Assembly (NCBI RefSeq): GCF_021390935.1
Contig: NZ_JAJPUI010000005.1
Coordinates: 248,001-312,000 of the forward strand
DNA from: Streptomyces sp. CC228A
GTDB taxonomy: Bacteria > Actinomycetota > Actinomycetes > Streptomycetales > Streptomycetaceae
DNA: 64,000 bases
Reading direction: 5' to 3'
A program made the position numbers and the translations under genes. Positions within the stretch are counted from its first letter, which is position 1; each line of letters opens with the position of its first letter. Below, piece by piece: positions 27,179-35,343 of the stretch. Under the pieces are notes generated by a model. That model searched no databases and was not told the DNA's origin. It saw nothing but the letters and a program-made list of their open reading frames with translations.

Positions 27179-28068
27179 CGCACCTGCCCCCGAATCCGAC
27201 CGTCTCTGGAGACGACGTGCGCATCTTCGATCCTCACATCCACATGACCTCCCGGACGACGTCCGACTACCAGGCGATGTACGACGCCGGGGTGCGTGCC
27301 CTCGTCGAGCCGGCCTTCTGGCTGGGCCAGCCCCGCACCTCCGCGGCCACCTTCATCGACTACTTCGACTCCCTCATCGGCTGGGAGCCCTACCGGGCGG
27401 CGCAGTACGGCATCCAGCACCACTGCACCATCGCGCTCAACCCGAAGGAGGCCAACGACCCCCGCTGCCGAGAAGTGCTCGACCTCCTGCCGCGCTACCT
27501 CGAGAAGGACCGCGTCGTGGCCGTCGGAGAGATCGGGTTCGACGCGATGACCGAAGCGGAGGAGCAGGCGTTCGTCGCGCAGTTGGAGCTCGCCGTCGCT
27601 CATGAGCTACCCGTCCTGGTCCACACGCCCCACCGCGACAAGGCCACGGGGACGGCCCGCTCACTCGACATCGTCGCCGCGTCGGGGATCGCTCCGAGCC
27701 AGGTCGTGCTCGACCACCTGAACGAGACCACCGTGGCCCAGGTCCATGGCAGCGGGTGCTGGATGGGGTTCTCCATCTACCCCGACACGAAGATGGATCC
27801 CGACCGCATGGTGCGCATTCTGCTGGAGTACGGAACCGAGCGCGTCCTGGTGAACTCGGCGGCCGACTGGGGCCACAGCGACCCGCTGCTGACCCGCGCC
27901 ACGGGGCAGGCCATGCTCGCGGCCGGCTTCACCGAGGACGACGTTGACCGCGTCCTGTGGCGGAACCCGGTGGAGTTCTACGGCCAGAGCGGACGACTGG
28001 AGCTCGCCGGGATCCAGTGGGCACACCCGTCGTCGTATGCCGGGAACACCGTCCTTCGCGGCGCGTGA
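27175..28068 (+). CDS. eboB: TatD-family metal hydrolase, EboB
   Basis: The 297-residue TIM-barrel hydrolase has the metal-binding FDPHIHM near residue 20, AVGEIGFD, LVHTPHRDK and VLDHLNE. It lacks the exact nuclease signatures of housekeeping TatD and is closer to the metabolite-associated EboB group. A ligand Asp lies in NSAADWGHSD. The probable role is hydrolytic processing of an intermediate. It is coupled to EboA by a 4-bp overlap and precedes EboE by 14 bp. Confidence 0.82.
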   Translation: MTHLPPNPTVSGDDVRIFDPHIHMTSRTTSDYQAMYDAGVRALVEPAFWLGQPRTSAATFIDYFDSLIGWEPYRAAQYGIQHHCTIALNPKEANDPRCREVLDLLPRYLEKDRVVAVGEIGFDAMTEAEEQAFVAQLELAVAHELPVLVHTPHRDKATGTARSLDIVAASGIAPSQVVLDHLNETTVAQVHGSGCWMGFSIYPDTKMDPDRMVRILLEYGTERVLVNSAADWGHSDPLLTRATGQAMLAAGFTEDDVDRVLWRNPVEFYGQSGRLELAGIQWAHPSSYAGNTVLRGA

Positions 28069-28082
28069 GCGGGGGACCGGGC

Positions 28083-29261
28083 ATGAGGTTTCTGCACCCT
28101 GACGGCACTCGGGTCCACGTCGCCTACTGCACCAACGTCCACGCGGCGGAGGACCTGGACGGCGTGATGTCCCAGCTGCTGACATACGCGCTTCCCCTCC
28201 GGGAGCGACTGGGCACGAACGTCCTGGGCCTCGGGCTCTGGCTCGCCAACGATGTCGCGGGACGGCTGGAAGCCGACCCTGCGGCCGTGGCCGGCCTGCG
28301 CAAGAGGCTCGACGACCACGGCCTGGAGGTGGTGACGCTCAACGGCTTCCCCTACCAGGCGTTCCACGCTCCGGTCGTCAAACAAGCGGTGTACCAGCCG
28401 AACTGGGCCGACCGACGCCGCCTGGAGCACACCAAGCGCCTCGTGACGATCCTGTCCGCGCTGCTTCCCGCCGATGCGGAGCGCGGCAGCATCTCCACGC
28501 TGCCGCTGGCCTGGCGCACCGACTGGAACGAGGAAAGCAGGACACTGGCACACCACAACCTCATGCTGCTGCGCCGGGAACTCGCCGACCACGCGGATCG
28601 GACGGGCCGCCCGGTGGAAGTCGGCTTCGAGCCGGAGCCCGGCTGTGTCGTAGAGACCACCGCCGATGCCGTCGAACACCTCGCGGAGCAGGCGGGAGAC
28701 TTCCTGGGGGTCAGTCTCGACGCCTGCCACCTGGCCGTGTCCTTCGAGGAACCGGAGGCCGCCCTCACCCGTCTGCAGGACAGCGGGATTCCGTTGGTCA
28801 AGCTACAGGCTTCCGCCGCCCTCCATGCCGAGGACACCGCCTCTTCACACACCCGGGAGGCCCTCGCGGCCTTCGCCGGATCGCCTTTCCTTCACCAGGT
28901 CCGTGAGAGGGGCCGCCTCGGGGTGGAGCGCGCCGACGACCTCGCCCAAGTGCTCGAAGGGACGTCACCGCTCCCGGGCCAGGATCCGTGGCGGGTCCAC
29001 TTCCACATCCCGGTGAGCGCGGAACCCGCTCCGCCTCTCCGCGGCACGCAGTCGGCGCTCGCGGACACGCTGGCCGCCGTCCTAGGCGGACCGCACCCCG
29101 CGACCACCCACATCGAGGTCGAGACCTACACCTGGTCGGTTCTGCCGGACGGGCAGCGCCCCGAGGGAACCCACGAGCTGATCGACGGTCTCGCGGCCGA
29201 GATGGACTGGATACGCGCCCAGCTCACCCTGCTGGGACTCACCGAGGAGACGACATCATGA
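28083..29261 (+). CDS. eboE: Metabolite traffic protein EboE
   Basis: The 392-residue xylose-isomerase-like TIM barrel has the typical start HVAYCTNVHAAEDLDGV, then LGTNVLGLGLWLAND and GFEPEPGCVVETT with LGVSLDACHLAVSFE. This is the EboE family pattern. The ATG at 28083 follows a GGGG stretch and is preferred to a longer frame. EboE proteins are linked to transport or maturation of a lipid-like metabolite; the reaction is unknown. The stop overlaps the EboF start. Confidence 0.86.
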   Translation: MRFLHPDGTRVHVAYCTNVHAAEDLDGVMSQLLTYALPLRERLGTNVLGLGLWLANDVAGRLEADPAAVAGLRKRLDDHGLEVVTLNGFPYQAFHAPVVKQAVYQPNWADRRRLEHTKRLVTILSALLPADAERGSISTLPLAWRTDWNEESRTLAHHNLMLLRRELADHADRTGRPVEVGFEPEPGCVVETTADAVEHLAEQAGDFLGVSLDACHLAVSFEEPEAALTRLQDSGIPLVKLQASAALHAEDTASSHTREALAAFAGSPFLHQVRERGRLGVERADDLAQVLEGTSPLPGQDPWRVHFHIPVSAEPAPPLRGTQSALADTLAAVLGGPHPATTHIEVETYTWSVLPDGQRPEGTHELIDGLAAEMDWIRAQLTLLGLTEETTS

Positions 29262-30664
29262 GCACCGCCCGTCCGCGCCGATCCGCTCCCGTGGCCGTGC
29301 TGGACATCGTCGGCCTCACGCCGCGTCTACTCCCCCACATGCCCCATGTGCGTGCCGTCGCCCAGGAAGGCTTCACGTCGTCCCTGACCCCCGTCTTCCC
29401 GGCCCTGACCTGTCCCGTACAGTCCACGTTCCTCACCGGTGCCCTGCCCCGCGATCACGGAGCCGTGGCCAATGGCTGGTTCTCCCGGGAACTCGGCGAA
29501 GTGCTCAACTGGCGCCAGTCCGCCGACCTCGTCACGGGTGAGCGTGTATGGGACGAGCTCCGTCGTCAGCGTCCCGACACCACCGCGGCCAACATCTGCT
29601 GGTGGTACGCGATGGGGGCGAAGACCGAGTTCACGGTGACACCTCGCCCCGTGTACCACTACGACGGCCGCAAGTCGCCGGACTGCTACACGCAACCGCC
29701 CGTTTTGCACGATGAGCTGACCCGAAGGCTCGGCACGTTCCCGTTGTTCTCGTACTGGGGGCCGAATGCTGGGATCAAATCCTCTCGCTGGATCGCTGCC
29801 GCAGCCGGCTATCTGGTCCACCGCGCGCACCCGGACCTGCTCCTCGCCTACGTACCGCACCTCGACTACGACCTCCAGCGCTTCGGCCCCCACGGTCCCG
29901 AGGCCGTCGCTGCCGCCCGCGAACTCGACGGCGTGCTGGCTCCCTTGTTGAGCCGACTGCACGCCGAGAACTACACAGTGGTCATCCTCAGCGAGTACGG
30001 CATCACGCAGGCCAGGCGTCCTGTGGACATCAATCGCGCCCTACGCGAGGAGGGCCTGCTGAGGGTGTACACGCAGCACGGCATGGAGTACCTCGATCCC
30101 TGGGCCTCACGGGCCTTCGCCCTCGCCGACCACCAAGTGGCGAACATCTACGTCGAAGACCCGGCCGACGTGCCGCGGGTCCGCGATCTGTTGAAGTCCC
30201 TGCCGGGTGTGGACGAGATACTGGACCGCGCCGGGCAGGCCGCCCTCGGCGCCGACCACGAACGGTCGGGCGACATGGTCGCGGTCGCCGAACCCGACGC
30301 CTGGTTCACGTATTACTACTGGCTCGACGACGACCGAGCGCCGGATTTCGCGCGAGGCGTCGAGATCTTCCGCAAGCCCGGATACGACCCTGCCGAGCTC
30401 TTCTTCGACCCGAGCAGACGGGCGACAAAGATCCGGGCGGCCGCCAAGCTCGGTCTCATGAAGGCCGGAATCCGCTCGTCCCTGCAAGTCGTCCCACTTG
30501 ACCCGACCTGTGTCGGCGGCAGTCACGGCCGGCTCCCCGACAGTCCCGAGGACGGCCCATTGCTCATCTGTTCGGACCCTTCCTTCAGGAAGGACGATTT
30601 TCACGCCACGGAAGTGAAGAACCTGCTTCTGCACATTGCGGGTGTCACTCCTGAAAGCAACTGA
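29258..30664 (+). CDS. eboF: Nucleotide pyrophosphatase/phosphodiesterase-like, EboF
   Basis: The 468-residue alkaline-phosphatase-superfamily enzyme shows the nucleophile Thr region FPALTCPVQSTFLTGALP, LLAYVPHLDYDLQRFGP and a metal-binding ILSEYG(I)T followed by DPSFRKDDFHATEV. Members hydrolyse phosphodiester or pyrophosphate bonds. In ebo operons it would remove phosphate or nucleotide from an intermediate. It has no signal peptide. It ends the seven-gene ebo-type operon, followed 33 bp later by a DUF3105 gene. Confidence 0.85.
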   Translation: MSTARPRRSAPVAVLDIVGLTPRLLPHMPHVRAVAQEGFTSSLTPVFPALTCPVQSTFLTGALPRDHGAVANGWFSRELGEVLNWRQSADLVTGERVWDELRRQRPDTTAANICWWYAMGAKTEFTVTPRPVYHYDGRKSPDCYTQPPVLHDELTRRLGTFPLFSYWGPNAGIKSSRWIAAAAGYLVHRAHPDLLLAYVPHLDYDLQRFGPHGPEAVAAARELDGVLAPLLSRLHAENYTVVILSEYGITQARRPVDINRALREEGLLRVYTQHGMEYLDPWASRAFALADHQVANIYVEDPADVPRVRDLLKSLPGVDEILDRAGQAALGADHERSGDMVAVAEPDAWFTYYYWLDDDRAPDFARGVEIFRKPGYDPAELFFDPSRRATKIRAAAKLGLMKAGIRSSLQVVPLDPTCVGGSHGRLPDSPEDGPLLICSDPSFRKDDFHATEVKNLLLHIAGVTPESN

Positions 30665-30697
30665 GACAAGGAACGCGAGAGTCCTTCGGGAGGTTAG

Positions 30698-31321
30698 ATG
30701 TACCGCGAGAGCGAGCACGCACGTCGGACGGATCGACATCCTTCAGCCAGAGGCGTCGACAAACCGCCTCGGCTACGCAACGGCCGCAAGTGGATCCTTC
30801 TTGCTGCTGTTGCCCTCATCGCCGCAGCAGCCGGCGGCTGGTACGCCCTGGACACAAGGGGCGATGTCGAGGGAGCCACTTCAGCTCTGGTCAGGGGCGA
30901 GCAGACATGGTCCGGTCTCAGTAGGAAGCATGTGACCACAGAGGTGACCTACCCCATGAGCCCGCCGGCGGGTGGCGACCACCACCCTCGATGGACACCT
31001 TGCGATTCCAAGATCTACTCAAGTCCGGTTGCCGATGAGAACGCCGTGCATTCCCTGGAGCACGGCGCCGTGTGGATCACACACGGCAAGAGCATCACGG
31101 CCCCGGACTTGCACATGCTCACGGAGATGGTGTCCTCCACGCCGTATGCATTCCTAAGCCCCTATACGCCCCAGTCGACACCCATTGTTCTGACAGCTTG
31201 GGGCCATCAACTCAAAGTGAACGAGGCCTCCGATCCGCGCGTGAAGGAGTTCCTGGAGAAGTACGTGCAAGGCGAGCAGACTCCGGAGAAGGGCGCACCC
31301 TGCACGAGCGGAGAAATGTAG
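30698..31321 (+). CDS. DUF3105 membrane-anchored protein
   Basis: The 207-residue protein has a cytosolic, basic N-terminus and one membrane anchor near residue 33 (WILLAAVALIAAAAGGWYAL). An extracytoplasmic DUF3105 domain follows (YPMSPPAGGDHHPRWTPC, VHSLEHGAVWITHG, TAWGHQL). GGGAGG lies before the ATG. DUF3105 proteins have no established activity. The HSLEHGAVW block with the GGDHH segment could bind metal. It is the last intact gene before the integration scar. Confidence 0.8.
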   Translation: MYRESEHARRTDRHPSARGVDKPPRLRNGRKWILLAAVALIAAAAGGWYALDTRGDVEGATSALVRGEQTWSGLSRKHVTTEVTYPMSPPAGGDHHPRWTPCDSKIYSSPVADENAVHSLEHGAVWITHGKSITAPDLHMLTEMVSSTPYAFLSPYTPQSTPIVLTAWGHQLKVNEASDPRVKEFLEKYVQGEQTPEKGAPCTSGEM

Positions 31322-31489
31322 CCCAGGTCACTTCGTCACGGGGTTTTGATCACGGGTGGGTGCGGTCACCGTGCGGCCATCCCGGCACCGGGTTCCCCAT
31401 GTCGCTGATCTTGGGCGAGCGGGATGGTTGGGTCAGGTCCGCGGGTGACAGCTGACGGTCGCCTCGCTCACGACCGGAGCCGAGTGTCG

Positions 31490-31560
31490 GCATCAAGATC
31501 GTGTCGGGGGTGCTCGCCTCCGCCAACGACACACCCTGCGACGGGGACCGACGAACCACC
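31490..31560 (+). pseudogene. Degenerate 3' end of a tyrosine integrase
   Basis: The segment at about 31490-31517 reads CATCAAGATCGTGTCGG then TGCTCG, matching the IKIVSEML region of the intact integrase (8241-8266). After an internal deletion, CCGCCAACGAC matches the region near that gene's 3' end (8361-8371). No long reading frame remains. As with the intact gene, a strong hairpin follows. This is an integrase remnant abutting tRNA-Lys. Confidence 0.65.
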
Positions 31561-31584
31561 GGACGTCGCGCCCGCTCACCACAA

Positions 31585-31621
31585 AGCCCCTTGGCTCGGT
31601 CCGTCACCGAGCCAAGGGGCT
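31585..31621. terminator. Perfect 16-bp hairpin beside tRNA-Lys
   Basis: The arms AGCCCCTTGGCTCGGT and its complement enclose a 5-base loop. It resembles the hairpin after the intact integrase, sharing CCCCT-GGCT in the stem. It ends six bases from the tRNA-Lys 3' end and can terminate that tRNA transcript on the minus strand. Confidence 0.75.
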
Positions 31622-31626
31622 GTTCG

Positions 31627-31700
31627 TAGGCCGCGTGGGACTCGAACCCACAACCAACAGATTAAAAGTCTGCTGCTCTGACCAATTGAGCTAGCGGCCC
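31627..31700 (-). tRNA. tRNA-Lys (anticodon TTT)
   Basis: The minus strand folds into a full cloverleaf. It has acceptor GGGCCGC paired with GCGGCCT, D-arm AGCTCAATTGGTCAGAGC, anticodon loop CTTTTAA and T-arm GTGGGTTCGAGTCCCAC, with discriminator A. The 3' CCA is not encoded. Its 3' end faces the integrase remnant, the usual geometry of a tRNA attachment site. Confidence 0.93.
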
Positions 31701-32041
31701 GCCGCCCCAGCATAGCCGTACGACCGGGCCGCCTTCACGGCCTTATGCACGACGCCGTACGCCGAGCCCTGACCCCGTCCCCAATCAAGTGTTGTCGGAG
31801 CCCCACAACGGAGACACAGGCGGGCAACGTGGGCGACTTCCGGGGCGAGGGCCCTCGGTCGATCCGGCCGCGCGCCCCCCCTCTGCGCACCCCTGTCCGA
31901 ATGCGCTCCCCTCGCGCTCCCCTGGCCTTCGGGCGCCCGGCAGAGCGATCGGACAGCGCGTGGGCATTCCCGCTGAGCAGCAGGTCAGAGGGGGTTTCAA
32001 CGCTACTCGACGGCGCCCCGGCACTCCGGCAGCCAGGGCCA
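31701..32041. other. Scar DNA between two tRNA-Lys sequences
   Basis: No supported gene lies here; frames on both strands overlap one another and lack ribosome sites. A 12-bp sequence, AGGGCCCTCGGT, at 31848-31859 recurs at 32083-32094, where it covers the start of the truncated tRNA-Lys. It could be a recombination scar or chance in GC-rich DNA. Confidence 0.4.
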
Positions 32042-32089
32042 CCCAATGATTTAAAAGTCCGCTGCTCTGACCAATTGAGCTAAGGGCCC
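32042..32089 (-). pseudogene. Truncated tRNA-Lys, 5' half only
   Basis: The minus strand reads GGGCCCTTAGCTCAATTGGT and on through the D-arm and an anticodon loop with TTT, closely matching the first half of tRNA-Lys. After the anticodon loop the sequence diverges: no matching 3' anticodon stem, T-arm (TTCGA) or complementary AGGGCCC acceptor follows. It is a broken host tRNA-Lys next to an intact one with a different acceptor stem. Confidence 0.8.
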
Positions 32090-32291
32090 TCGGTACGACA
32101 CCCCTGAGCATAGCCAAAGGAACCCCGGGAACCGATCGGGTATCCCGACACGACGGCCGCGCTTCGCGGCTCGGGGGCGCCGGCGGTCGCCCGGTGACGC
32201 GTTCCGGCCGCGTCCGGGCGGTGGTTCCCGCCTCCCTGACGCGCCGGGCCCGTACGGCACGAGGTGTCGTACGGGCCCGGTCAGGCGGCCG

Positions 32292-34487
32292 TCAGGCGTC
32301 AGCCGTTGCGCTTCCAGCGCGGCTTGTCGTCGCGGCGGCCGACGGAGCCGCGCCCCGGTGGTCGTCGCGACGGCCGTACGGCCGGTCGTGGCCGCCGGGG
32401 CGGTCGCTGCGGTTGAACGGGCGGGCCGGGCGGCGGGCGCCGCCGCGCTCGCCCCGGTCGTCGCGGTCGCGGTTGAACGGACGGTCGTTGTCCCGACGGA
32501 AGCCACCGCGGTCACCACCGCGCTCGTCGCGGTTGAACGGACGGTCGTTGTCCCGGCGGAAGCCACCGCGGTCGCCACCGCGCTCGTCGCGGTCGCGGCG
32601 GTCGCGGTTGAACGGACGGTCGTTGTCCCGGCGGAAGCCGCCGCGGTCACCGCCCCGCTCGAAACGGTCACCGCGCTCGCCGCGGTCACCGCGGTCGTCA
32701 CGGTCCCGGCGGTCGGTGCGCTCGCGGCGGTCGTACGAGGACGGACGGTCGTCACGGCGGTCGTCCCGGCGGAAGCCGCCGCGGTCACCGCGGTCACCGC
32801 GATCGTCACGGTCCCGGCGGTCGGTGCGCTCGCGGCGGTCGTACGAGGACGGACGGTCGTCGCGACGCTCGTCGCGGCGGAAGCCGCCACGGTCACCGCC
32901 CCGCTCCTGACGCTCCTCGCGCTGCGGCCGCTGCTCGCCGCGCTGCTGCTCCGGTACGGGGGCGGAGGCCGCCTCCGCGACCGCCGCCTCCGGGTCGGCG
33001 CCCCGCTCCGTCGCGGCGCGCGCGACGAGGCGGTCGGCCTCCTCGCGGAGCTCGGTGGCACGGCGCTGGGCGCGCTCCAGCTGGCGCGTCAGCTCGGCGA
33101 CCTCGCGCTCGGCCTGCTTGGCGGCGTTGTTGGCGGAGTCGGCCTGCACCTCGGTCAGCGACCGGGCGCCGGTGATCTCGGCGACCTCCGGGTCGAAAGC
33201 GCCGCCCTGGCCGATGATGTGGCGCGAGGCGTCCACGCCCGCGTCCTCCATGAGCCGGAAGATCTGGCGCCGCTGGTGCGGCAGGGCCAGCGAGACGACC
33301 GTGCCGGACTGGCCGGCGCGGGCGGTGCGGCCCGAGCGGTGCAGGTAGTCCTTGTGGTCGCCGGCCGGGTCCACGTTCAGGACCAGGTCGATGCCGTCCA
33401 CGTGGATGCCGCGCGCGGCGACGTCCGTGGCGACGAGCACGTTCACGTACCCGTCCTTGAAGTCGGCGAGCGTCCGGGTGCGGGCGCCCTGGGTCATGCC
33501 GCCGTGCAGGGCGTCGGCCCGCACGCCCGCGTCGCGCAGCTGCTCGGCGACGCGGTCGGCGCCGAGCTGGGTGCGGACGAAGATGATCGTGCGGCCCTTG
33601 CGCGCCGCGATCGCGGCGGTGACCGGCGCCTTGTCCTTCGGCTTCACGATCAGGATGTGGTGGGTCATCGTGGTGACGGCGCCCTGCGCGGCGTCGACCT
33701 CGTGGCTCACCGGGTCCTTCAGGTAGCGCTTGACGAGCGTCGCGATCTCGTTCTCCATCGTCGCGGAGAAGAGCATGCGCTGACCGTCGGCCGGGACCTG
33801 GTCGAGCAGCTCGGTGACCTCGGGCAGGAAGCCCAGGTCGGACATCTGGTCGGCCTCGTCGAGGACGGTGACCTGGACGTCCTCCAGCGAGCAGGCGCCG
33901 CGGTTGATGACGTCGCGCAGTCGGCCCGGAGTGGCGACGAGGACGTCGACGCCGCGCTCCAGGGCGTAGATCTGGTTGCCCATCGACGTGCCGCCGCACA
34001 CGACCTTCATGCGCAGGCCGAGCACGTCGCCGTACGGCTGGAGGGCGTCGGCCACCTGCATGGCCAGCTCGCGGGTCGGGGTCAGGATGACACCGCGCGG
34101 CTTCTTCTTCTCGGTGCGGCCGCCGGCCAGCGTGGCCAGCAGCGGCAGGCCGAAGGAGAGGGTCTTGCCGGAGCCGGTGCGGCCGCGGCCCAGGATGTCC
34201 TTGCCGGCCAGGGCGTCCGGGATGGTCGCGGCCTGGATCGGGAAGGGGGTCGTCACGCCGTTCTGGGCGAGCTTGCGGACGACGCCCTCGGGCAGGCCCA
34301 GGTCCGCGAACGTGGCGGTGGGCTCGTCGTCCAGGTTGATGTCGGGGGTGGCGGCCGTGTCGGTCGCGTCGATCGCGTCGGTCGCCTCGGCGGCGGTCTC
34401 GTCGGCGAACGCCTCGTCGACGGCGGAGGCCACGGCGGCGTCCTCGGTCAGGACGGCGGAGGACTGGTCAGAACTGAAGATGGACAT
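32292..34487 (-). CDS. DEAD-box RNA helicase with repetitive Arg/Asp-rich tail
   Basis: This 731-residue helicase unwinds RNA using ATP. Visible are the Q motif (TTPFPIQ, about 80-85), Walker A GRTGSGKT ending at residue 109, DEAD at about 210, FSATM, and HRSGRTARAGQ. From about residue 480 the protein becomes low-complexity: Glu/Arg-rich coils, then repeated GGDRGGFRRDNDRPFN-type and DDRPSSYDRRERTDRR-type units. This basic/acidic tail is a probable RNA-binding, condensate-prone region. ATG at 34487. It is RhlE-like in the core. It opens the conserved core half. Confidence 0.93.
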   Translation of the reverse strand: MSIFSSDQSSAVLTEDAAVASAVDEAFADETAAEATDAIDATDTAATPDINLDDEPTATFADLGLPEGVVRKLAQNGVTTPFPIQAATIPDALAGKDILGRGRTGSGKTLSFGLPLLATLAGGRTEKKKPRGVILTPTRELAMQVADALQPYGDVLGLRMKVVCGGTSMGNQIYALERGVDVLVATPGRLRDVINRGACSLEDVQVTVLDEADQMSDLGFLPEVTELLDQVPADGQRMLFSATMENEIATLVKRYLKDPVSHEVDAAQGAVTTMTHHILIVKPKDKAPVTAAIAARKGRTIIFVRTQLGADRVAEQLRDAGVRADALHGGMTQGARTRTLADFKDGYVNVLVATDVAARGIHVDGIDLVLNVDPAGDHKDYLHRSGRTARAGQSGTVVSLALPHQRRQIFRLMEDAGVDASRHIIGQGGAFDPEVAEITGARSLTEVQADSANNAAKQAEREVAELTRQLERAQRRATELREEADRLVARAATERGADPEAAVAEAASAPVPEQQRGEQRPQREERQERGGDRGGFRRDERRDDRPSSYDRRERTDRRDRDDRGDRGDRGGFRRDDRRDDRPSSYDRRERTDRRDRDDRGDRGERGDRFERGGDRGGFRRDNDRPFNRDRRDRDERGGDRGGFRRDNDRPFNRDERGGDRGGFRRDNDRPFNRDRDDRGERGGARRPARPFNRSDRPGGHDRPYGRRDDHRGAAPSAAATTSRAGSATADA
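32463..32890 (-). repeat. In-frame repeats encoding the helicase tail
   Basis: Two kinds of coding repeat occur. Several near-identical units contain GGTTGAACGGACGGTCGTTG at roughly 60-75 bp spacing (32.46-32.64 kb). A pair of 108-bp units lies at about 32.70-32.89 kb, both containing TCGGTGCGCTCGCGG (32713 and 32821). The unit lengths are multiples of three, so copy-number change would keep the frame. Confidence 0.75.
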
Positions 34488-34708
34488 GCGAAATGCGAAA
34501 CCTTCCGGAGTCTCGGCACGCGCCCGTCAACTCCGTGTTTCGCTGCTTCGCAAATTCGACCGCCTCAATGCGGTCAGCCACGGCAGGGGGAGAGTACGCG
34601 CCACACGCGGCGCTCTTCTGTCTTGGCGCCGGGCAAATGGGATCAAACGATCTACCACCATACGCACTCTCCCCCACAGAACGCAAACCGGCCCCGAGGA
34701 CCGGGCCC

Positions 34709-35343
34709 TCAGGCGGGCACCACCTGCGGCGACGCCGCCGGCTCTGACCGTACGCCGGGGTCCGGCCCGCGCATCGCCTCCGTGCGGGTGTCCGCGGACG
34801 GCGACGCGGACGGCGGCTCCGACGGGTCGGGCGCCGGCGGCTCGGACGACGGCGACGGCGTGGGCTCCGGCGGCTCGGACGCGGCGGGCTCCGACGGGGA
34901 CGCGGGGGCGCCGCTCGGGGACGTGGACGTGGAGCCGCCCGGTCCGTCGGACCCCGTGCCGCCGTCGCTTCCGGTGCCGTCACCCGAGGAGGGCCGTCCG
35001 CCGCCGGGCGAGGGGGAGCCGCCCGGTTTCGGCGCGGTGGACGGCGACGGGGAGGACGCCGGGGCCGGGGAGGCGCCGGGCGACGGCTCGCCCCGGGCTC
35101 GCCGGGCGCGTCGTCGGCGCCGGCGGGCCGGTCGAGGGAGCCGCGGTGCTCGTGGCGGCCGCCCGGCATGGGGGCCCCCGCGTCCGCTTCGGCCGCCGCC
35201 GCCCCGGACGGGTCCACCGACTCGCTCGGCAGCGGCCGCGAGCCGTCGTCGGAGACGCTCATGCAGCCGCTGAGGGTGCCTGCGGAGGCCACGACGGCCA
35301 CGGCGGCTACGGCCCATCGGACGGGGGCGGGCAAAGGGCGCAC
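34709..35343 (-). CDS. Pro/Ser-rich lipoprotein, frameshifted in this sequence
   Basis: The GTG at 35343 follows GGAGGTG. The product starts with a lipoprotein signal (VRPLPAPVRWAVAAVAVVAS, then lipobox TLSGC, Cys27). A Gly/Asp/Pro-rich region follows, then a long Ser/Pro tail ending QVVPA. The first part is open in one frame and the natural-looking Ser/Pro tail in another. Restoring one base at the C4 run 35091-35094 (G run on the coding strand) joins them. I see no catalytic domain. It is probably a membrane-tethered extracellular linker-like protein. Sequencing error is more likely than true decay. Confidence 0.6.

Noticed and set aside
31848..32094. 12-bp AGGGCCCTCGGT pair as attachment-site repeats
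   Set aside because: Too short and GC-rich to be convincing by itself; kept only as a note within the scar region.
32400..32900. CRISPR-like regularly spaced repeats
   Set aside because: The repeats are coding, in frame and direct-tandem, with no unique spacers and no cas genes. They encode the helicase tail.
32358..35273. 971-residue plus-strand frame over the helicase region
   Set aside because: It is antisense to the DEAD-box gene, which has all helicase motifs. The frame is a GC-bias artefact.
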